Assembly (NCBI RefSeq): GCF_025641885.1
Contig: NZ_JAOTQN010000002.1
Location: forward strand, 181,789-245,788
From: Pyrobaculum sp. 3827-6
GTDB lineage: Archaea > Thermoproteota > Thermoprotei > Thermoproteales > Thermoproteaceae
Length of the DNA: 64,000 nucleotides
Direction of reading: 5' to 3'
Under the pieces are notes generated by a model. That model had not been told where the DNA came from and made no database searches. It was given only the letters and a program-made list of their open reading frames with translations. The position numbers and the translations under genes were made by a program. Below, in pieces: positions 59,975 to 64,000 of the stretch (the stretch's first letter is position 1; each line of letters opens with the position of its first letter).

Positions 59975-62900
59975 TACCCCTAACCGAGGCCCTAATTATC
60001 GCAGGCGTCCTCTCCGCCCTCTACCTGCTTTTTATCAGGGGCGACGAGGAGTGGTACTTCCCCATGTTCGCCCTAGGCCTAGCCCTCCTCACCCCATTCG
60101 TGGTGGACTTCGCGTTCAGGCTGGTGGCCCCGTTCGCGCCGACGCCGGTGTACCTCTACGGCTTCTACGACGTGTCGAAGATTCTGGAGGAGAGTGTGAG
60201 GCGTATGAAGGAGGCTTTCGACTTGGCGTATGGCGTGGCTCTGGCTTTTGCATACGCTATCGAGGCCGCCGCTGTTGCCATGTCGGCGGCGCTGGCGGCG
60301 GTGTTGTTCGGAGTGCTTCTGGCGCCCATCACCGGAGGCGCCTCGCTGGCGGTCACAGCCACCGCCATGCGCGTCTACGAAATAGCAGACGCGATATTCC
60401 ACGTAGCCGCCACCGGCTACAACGTGTCCACCGGCATGATGATGACCTACCACATCTTGCACTGGCTCGGCGAAATAGCAGAGACGTGGGTTCCGACGTT
60501 ATTCTTCCTCGGCATGCTCCTCATGTTGCTACCCCGCGTGCGGGGTCTGGGGGCTCTTCTGTTTGGAGTCGGCCTCTTCCTCTACGTGGCCACCATCGCG
60601 GGGGCGTATACCACCGCCCAGGGCATCCCCCTTCTGCAGTGGATGGGCGCCACGAGCCAGTGGGCTAACCAAGCCCCCAAGCCCGCGCCGCAGATATACA
60701 CAGCGCTGGCGGTGGAGGGGGACGGAATCGCGTTGTTGAGATACAACGCCACGGTGCGCCTCTCACAGGTGAGAGAGGCACTCATAGAGCTGAACAGATC
60801 GGCATACCCCATCGCCCTCTTTAACAAAACCACGTTGAAGCATGCCCTCGACTTCTTCTCATCGCTGGCGAAGAACGGAAGCGACTGGGTAGCCGCCGGC
60901 TGGTGGACGCCGACGCTGGTGGGCGTCAAGAACTGGACCGGGCTAAACCAAAGCCGTCCCTACATAGTCCACACCTGGCTAGACGTTCCGCGTAAGGTGG
61001 AGACCCTATACTGGTGTCCGGACTACTCCATGCTTGAGCCCTACTACAGAGCGGCGGTGGGAAACGCCATGTTGGGCAACGTATCGGCGCAGGAGTGGAT
61101 GGACCGGATGAAGAGGGCTGAATGCGACTTCTACAAAAAGCTGTTCCCCTGGGCCAGGATATACGCCGGGCCGCAGAACTTCTGGCGGATGCTCACCGCA
61201 GACGTCAGTGTCGCCGTAGTCTACAACAACAAGACTCTGCTTAACGAGACGAGGTCTGGCTATGTAGGCGTATGGGGCTGGCTGGTGCCGCCCGCCTCGG
61301 AGGTCTACAAGGGCGGCAACGTCACCGCCGCGAAAGGTGCGTTGAGGTACGACGTTGGGCTGAACGCCACTAACTACACGAAGCCGGTGACGAAGCCCAC
61401 CCACTCCAACTTTACGCTTCTGGTGCCCAATGCAGACAAGCCTGTAAAAGACGGTCATCAAGATTTCTACAAGTGGACTAGGGTGTGTGAGTGGTGTTGT
61501 GGGTGGACGTGTGACCCCACTGGCTACTGCTGGTGCACGCAGTGGTGCTCCACTTCGCGGGAGGAGTGGGAGGAGCCGAAGTACCAGAAGGTGCTGAAGC
61601 CATGGGCCGCGGCGCTGTCTGCGCTGTCCTACGGCAGGCCTTGGGTGCCGGAGAACCGTAGCGACGTTTTGCTGCTGGTTCCATTTCTGTATCGAGACTG
61701 GAGGGTCTGGTACGAAATTCGGTACGGCCCTTGGAGCAACGGGCCGCCTCCCGCGGGGGCGAGTTGCTGGATTGAGAACAAGCACGTCTACAAGCGCGTA
61801 GTGTTCTGGGACGTACAGCGCAACTTCGCGTACGTATACGGCTTCGCCTGGCTGAGTAGAGTGGAGCTTTCCGTAAACCCCCAGAGCGTAGAGCTACCAG
61901 ACACCTACGACGAGGCGCCGGCGAGCGAAGACGGCATCGAGCTGATAAACCTGCTGAGGGGGGCGGAGTACGACCAGGAATGCTCCGCATTTGTAATGAC
62001 GGCCGACGAGCCGCGCTGGCGGCTTGTGCCTAAGGCGGCGGAGAACATGACCCGTGTAAATAGGGAGCTCTTCTTTGCCCTCCTCGCCAGCGGGAACTAC
62101 AGCAGGGCGTATCTAAACTTTCTCAGAATGTTTGCCCCGGTTGACCAGGTGGAGCCCGCCGCCTCTGTCTACCGATACTACCAAGGCGCCATAAAGCCGA
62201 GGCCCCTCCACCCAATGCCAGAGACAGAGCCGAGGGGCTACACGCCTTACAACTTCTACGTGGCGTGTGTTAGGTTCGACTGGAGGCCCGTGGGCGTGGA
62301 CAACGTCAAGAAAGCCTACGGACGCGTCGTGCTGTATCCGGGCAACGCCACATGGCTTCTCCACTACCCGATGGGCGACTCCAACACCACGAGGAGGCTC
62401 ATAGGCGTCTGGATCCAGCGCTGGAGGTGGCTGATGAACAACCCGCCCCCGCCTCCTCCCAAAGAGCTGGCGGCTCAGTGGCCAATCCCGTGGAACGACA
62501 CGGTGCCCCTCTCCTACAAGCCCGCCGACACGCCGCCTATGCCCAAGCCCGACAAGAGGTGGGGCGTGTCGATATGGGACGTTGGCTTTACGTTGAATTT
62601 GCCGTGGGCCGTCTCAGAGATTTGGGGGAGGCTCTTCGTGGCGCTGTTTGTGGCGGTGTTCGCGCCTGTGGTGGTGCTGGAGGTGCTCTCCGCGGTCTTC
62701 GGCTTTCCGTCGTTTGGGCAGTACCTCATGAGGCTGGCTGTACACGTGGTTCAGGAGCTGGCTTTCTGGTTCCAAATCCGCCTACTGCTGAAATCGAAGT
62801 GGTTTACCAGGCTGGCGAGGTTTATGGGCTCGCCGATAAAGAGAGCCTCGATAAGGCTAGTTAGGCGCCTGGCGTTGAAGGGGGCCGTAATCGCCAAGCG

Positions 62901-64000
62901 CTATAGGGACTCGGCTAGGGAGTACGTGGAGAGGAGATTCGGCGTCCACCCAGACGTCGTCAACGAGCAGGTGAGGAGGCGTATCGAGGAGGCGGTGTGG
63001 CGGAGGCTGAGGAGGGCCGAGGAGGCCCTAATCAAGGGAGGCAGAAGAGCCGCCGAGGTTGCCAAAGAGGCGGCGAAGGCCACCTACGAGGCGGCTAAGG
63101 TGGGGTATAGAGTAGCCAAGACGGTGCATGAGTACACGAGAGGGGACCTTATCCACCTACTGCGGAGAATTTCGCCAAAGGTGGACTACGCTCTTGATGT
63201 TGCTTTGGATGAAATCGCAAGGCGCTACCCATGGCTCTACTATACGCTGTTATGGCATCTAGACGACAAGCCGAGGTGGGTGGCGTTGATAAACCCGGCG
63301 TATCTCAGAAGGCTGTATCTGGAGGGGAGAATTCCGCGGGAGAAGTACGAGGAGCTCATGGCCCTTAGGGAGTACCTCCTGGCGAGGAGGGCGGCGGCTA
63401 AGGCCCGTGCCGTCGCCGAGCGTGTTGAGGAATTGGCAGTGGCTCAGAAGATGAGGGAGATAGAGCGCGAGGCTGTCCAGCGCTCTAGACAAGCCTACAT
63501 GGAGTTGATTAGGAAGCTGGCAGTTAAGGACTGGGAGAGGGAGATTGAGAAGCGCGTAGAGGAGCTGGTGAAGGCCGGCGTGCCGAGGGAGGAGGCTGTG
63601 AGGAGGGCCGTCTCCGAGGTGGTTGTAGACGTGGAGAGGCTGGTGAGGGGGGTATACGAGCCCCTCCTCGAGATGCACATGGGGGCGTCGGCTAAATTCT
63701 CCGCCTTCTTTAGGCAAATCACGGGAGTGGAGCCTAAAACCGCTAGGGAGGCGGCTGAGCTGTTGGTTGGCGCCCGCGTCGAGGGCGAGAGGGTTGTTGT
63801 CGACCCCTCACTCAGAGCTAGGTTCCTCAGACACGCTGAGCAGTTCTGGGCGCTGTGGGAGGAGTACTGGCTTTCTAGGCCGGTGCCCTACGACGCCCGT
63901 AGATACGCCAGGGCTGTTGCCGTGGACGAGATTAGGGCGAGTCTGCCGACGCTACGCACAGTGGCCGTTGCCAGGGCTGTTGCCATAGGCGCGGTGAGGC
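59971..64000 (+). CDS. Giant membrane protein, partial (runs off the window)
   Basis: The frame from ATG 59971 has no stop through base 64000, giving at least 1343 residues. The first ~230 residues hold about five membrane helices. A large Trp/Tyr-rich domain with many N-x-S/T sequons and a seven-Cys knot-like cluster at residues 506-526 follows and is probably extracellular. Another membrane segment sits at about 884-906 (LFVALFVAVFAPVVVLEVL). The rest is Arg/Glu-rich, helical and probably coiled coil, likely cytoplasmic. Its place after pilin-like and polytopic genes suggests the core of a transfer channel or a cell-contact protein. Confidence 0.8.
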   Translation, partial: MIPLTEALIIAGVLSALYLLFIRGDEEWYFPMFALGLALLTPFVVDFAFRLVAPFAPTPVYLYGFYDVSKILEESVRRMKEAFDLAYGVALAFAYAIEAAAVAMSAALAAVLFGVLLAPITGGASLAVTATAMRVYEIADAIFHVAATGYNVSTGMMMTYHILHWLGEIAETWVPTLFFLGMLLMLLPRVRGLGALLFGVGLFLYVATIAGAYTTAQGIPLLQWMGATSQWANQAPKPAPQIYTALAVEGDGIALLRYNATVRLSQVREALIELNRSAYPIALFNKTTLKHALDFFSSLAKNGSDWVAAGWWTPTLVGVKNWTGLNQSRPYIVHTWLDVPRKVETLYWCPDYSMLEPYYRAAVGNAMLGNVSAQEWMDRMKRAECDFYKKLFPWARIYAGPQNFWRMLTADVSVAVVYNNKTLLNETRSGYVGVWGWLVPPASEVYKGGNVTAAKGALRYDVGLNATNYTKPVTKPTHSNFTLLVPNADKPVKDGHQDFYKWTRVCEWCCGWTCDPTGYCWCTQWCSTSREEWEEPKYQKVLKPWAAALSALSYGRPWVPENRSDVLLLVPFLYRDWRVWYEIRYGPWSNGPPPAGASCWIENKHVYKRVVFWDVQRNFAYVYGFAWLSRVELSVNPQSVELPDTYDEAPASEDGIELINLLRGAEYDQECSAFVMTADEPRWRLVPKAAENMTRVNRELFFALLASGNYSRAYLNFLRMFAPVDQVEPAASVYRYYQGAIKPRPLHPMPETEPRGYTPYNFYVACVRFDWRPVGVDNVKKAYGRVVLYPGNATWLLHYPMGDSNTTRRLIGVWIQRWRWLMNNPPPPPPKELAAQWPIPWNDTVPLSYKPADTPPMPKPDKRWGVSIWDVGFTLNLPWAVSEIWGRLFVALFVAVFAPVVVLEVLSAVFGFPSFGQYLMRLAVHVVQELAFWFQIRLLLKSKWFTRLARFMGSPIKRASIRLVRRLALKGAVIAKRYRDSAREYVERRFGVHPDVVNEQVRRRIEEAVWRRLRRAEEALIKGGRRAAEVAKEAAKATYEAAKVGYRVAKTVHEYTRGDLIHLLRRISPKVDYALDVALDEIARRYPWLYYTLLWHLDDKPRWVALINPAYLRRLYLEGRIPREKYEELMALREYLLARRAAAKARAVAERVEELAVAQKMREIEREAVQRSRQAYMELIRKLAVKDWEREIEKRVEELVKAGVPREEAVRRAVSEVVVDVERLVRGVYEPLLEMHMGASAKFSAFFRQITGVEPKTAREAAELLVGARVEGERVVVDPSLRARFLRHAEQFWALWEEYWLSRPVPYDARRYARAVAVDEIRASLPTLRTVAVARAVAIGAVR

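Larger units (their letters stand above)
41118..64000 (+). mobile_element. Integrated plasmid-like or DNA-transfer element (partial, right end outside window)
   Basis: From 41.1 kb on, every gene lies on the plus strand, most overlap by ATGA/TGATG/TAATG, and few have recognisable families. Those that do fit a DNA-transfer or plasmid-maintenance set: two HerA/VirB4-type ATPases, two ParA-like ATPases, a RadA paralog, an HTH protein next to iteron-like repeats, a pilin-like protein, polytopic membrane proteins and secreted proteins. Shared promoter motifs tie the units together. The Ced/Ted DNA-import machinery of crenarchaea is the nearest known system. No integrase or relaxase was seen, so mobility is inferred. 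Confidence 0.5.

Noticed and set aside
60051..60668. 205-codon plus-strand frame starting inside the giant gene
   Set aside because: Arg/His/Gly-rich shadow frame of the long coding region; the giant frame has better residue composition and unbroken length.

Overview
The window reads as chromosome of a hyperthermophilic crenarchaeon, most likely a Pyrobaculum species (Thermoproteales). I infer this from the archaeal replication genes (Orc1/Cdc6, RFC large and small, PCNA, FEN1), an intron in tRNA-Ser(CGA), candidate C/D box sRNAs, an electron-bifurcating-type fixCXAB cluster and succinate dehydrogenase. Most first genes also have a TATA-like box about 26 nt before an ATG or GTG, as expected of leaderless transcripts. 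Genes inside operons overlap by ATGA, TGATG or TAATG. The species was not determined.

Layout. (1) 0-2.2 kb: a winged-helix protein, mtnA and a PD-(D/E)XK nuclease. (2) 2.2-5.2 kb: an insertion-like unit with two long, diverged inverted arms (about 400 and 510 bp). It encloses a small ribbon-helix-helix-like gene, a GIY-YIG protein and a TnpB-like protein, with three copies of a short cruciform-forming repeat. (3) 5.2-40.4 kb: housekeeping backbone. It holds orc1/cdc6 with an ArsR-like gene, rfcL-rfcS-rps7, a KaiC-like ATPase, a MoaD-MoaE fusion under a palindromic operator-like site, fixCXAB, PCNA, sdhABCD, a very large secreted subtilase, pth2, a COG1031 radical SAM protein, aspS, pcm, fen1, cdc48, EF-1beta, tRNA-Ser, a sugar-type ABC transporter without its ATPase, usp, endonuclease V, a DUF357/cytidylyltransferase fusion and UPF0179. 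Three intergenic regions hold candidate C/D box sRNAs. (4) 40.4-41.1 kb: a degenerate spacer with a duplicated promoter-like sequence. (5) 41.1 kb to the window end: a block of about 23 kb of tightly packed same-strand genes, nearly all without recognisable family.

Region 5 is the most unusual part. It encodes two HerA/VirB4/FtsK-type ATPases, two ParA/MinD-like small ATPases, a RadA/RecA paralog, a SWIM zinc-finger protein, a secreted chymotrypsin-fold protease, a signal-peptide protein with two-helix pilin-like topology, a polytopic membrane protein, and a giant membrane protein still open after 1343 codons at the window edge. Two different tandem repeat arrays sit in its gaps: four ~69-bp units built from GTTCTCAC/GTGAGAAC pairs, and about ten ~31-bp units just downstream of a helix-turn-helix gene. 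A recurring promoter-like motif (TAAGGTTTTTCCGCC and variants) lies about 33 nt before the start codon of at least six of its transcription units. My inference is that this is an integrated plasmid-like element or a chromosomally resident DNA-transfer locus related to the crenarchaeal Ced / Thermoproteales Ted machinery, with its own cis elements for replication or partition. No integrase or relaxase is recognisable in the visible part, so mobility is not shown.
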